A stretch of 64,000 nucleotides of DNA from Tepidimonas ignava (GTDB taxonomy: Bacteria > Pseudomonadota > Gammaproteobacteria > Burkholderiales > Burkholderiaceae_C): the NCBI RefSeq assembly GCF_004342625.1, contig NZ_SMAH01000012.1:43071-107070 (forward strand), given 5' to 3'. Below are positions 63,853 to 64,000 of this stretch, one piece after another. The notes below the pieces were generated by a model. That model was not told the DNA's origin, searched no databases, and saw only the letters and a list, made by a program, of their open reading frames with translations. Every line of letters begins with the position of its first letter. The stretch's first letter is position 1. The translations under genes were made by a program, and so were the position numbers.

Positions 63853-63908
63853 CCCCCCCCCCCCCCGGGGGGGGGGGGGGGGGGCGGGGGGGGGGGGGGG
63901 GGGGGGGG
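63853..63908. repeat. C/G homopolymer block, probable assembly artefact
   Basis: Fourteen C are followed by eighteen G, one C and twenty-three G. Nothing else in the window is like this, and it interrupts the reading frame expected for the uvrA N-terminal region. Such poly-C/poly-G joins are typical of dark-cycle poly-G reads or gap closing, so the lengths and the join itself should not be trusted. Confidence 0.8.
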
Positions 63909-63912
63909 TTGT

Positions 63913-64000
63913 TCATGGTGTGTTGGGTGGTTCCGGGGGTTCGGGGGCCAGGCCCGGCAGTTCCGGGCCGGGGTCGGCGGCGTCGTGCAGCGCCGGCAAG
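63913..64000 (-). CDS. C-terminal fragment of an open frame upstream of the homopolymer
   Basis: One minus-strand frame reads [20 protein letters not shown] and a Pro-rich end before a TGA at 63913-63915. It is one base out of phase with the downstream uvrA frame. It may be the end of a separate gene, with an ATG at 63916 overlapping its stop as ATGA, or the missing N-terminal side of uvrA displaced by the unreliable homopolymer. I cannot decide from the sequence. Confidence 0.3.
   Translation of the reverse strand, partial: LPALHDAADPGPELPGLAPEPPEPPNTP

Overview
This window looks like a chromosomal segment of a high-GC betaproteobacterium of the order Burkholderiales, most like Comamonadaceae and relatives. 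The evidence is gene content and order: boxABC/BoxR benzoate genes, the flg/flh/mot layout, a fused DUF3683 FAD/Fe-S dehydrogenase, a CNP1-family protein and a tandem UvrA. The genus cannot be fixed from the sequence alone. Coding density is very high, there is no gene-free stretch over 300 bases, and I see no tRNA, rRNA, CRISPR array, insertion sequence or prophage.

Region 1 (1-6713) is an aerobic benzoyl-CoA (box) pathway locus. On the minus strand boxC, boxB and boxA (cut by the window edge) encode ring epoxidation and ring opening. Next comes the regulator boxR, and divergent from it is a benzoate-CoA ligase gene. Both promoter regions carry TGCA-N6-TGCA repeats, the operator type described for the BoxR/BzdR family.

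Region 2 (6732-29449) is a motility block. Minus-strand flgBCDEFGHIJKL faces plus-strand flgA, flgM and flgN. Then, on the minus strand, come flhB-flhA-flhF-(degenerate flhG)-fliA and motA-motB-cheY-cheZ, and then a small elaB/yqjE/yqjK-like membrane-protein trio. FliA (sigma-28) type promoters are visible before flgM and motA, and a strong terminator follows cheZ.

Region 3 (29492-41627) is housekeeping on the minus strand: aspS with a DUF502 protein and a FmdB-type zinc ribbon; the ubiquinone cluster ubiE, Tim44-like gene, ubiJ and ubiB; DUF971 and HIT genes; and a 1299-residue FAD plus Fe-S dehydrogenase.

Region 4 (41657-46461, plus strand) holds hemA-prfA-prmC with start/stop overlaps, grxD, and a Lon-like AAA+ ATPase gene that appears to have its own sigma-54 promoter and a 5' hairpin. 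Region 5 (46513-54976) holds a lytic transglycosylase, proS, divergent rppH and CNP1 genes, the rplU-rpmA-obgE-proB cluster behind a structured leader, a YeeE/YedE sulfur transporter behind two TTGAC palindromes, and a small cysteine-cluster protein. Region 6 (54992-64000) holds a zinc-binding-domain chemoreceptor, modABC for molybdate uptake, and the 3' three quarters of a tandem (double-length) uvrA. Its 5' side runs into a C/G homopolymer block that looks like an assembly artefact.

No clearly new multi-gene system is visible. The most useful leads are the sigma-54 controlled AAA+ ATPase, the P-loop-less FlhG homologue, the paired TTGAC palindromes before the sulfur transporter, the BoxR operators, the candidate rplU leader, and the tandem UvrA with its broken 5' end.
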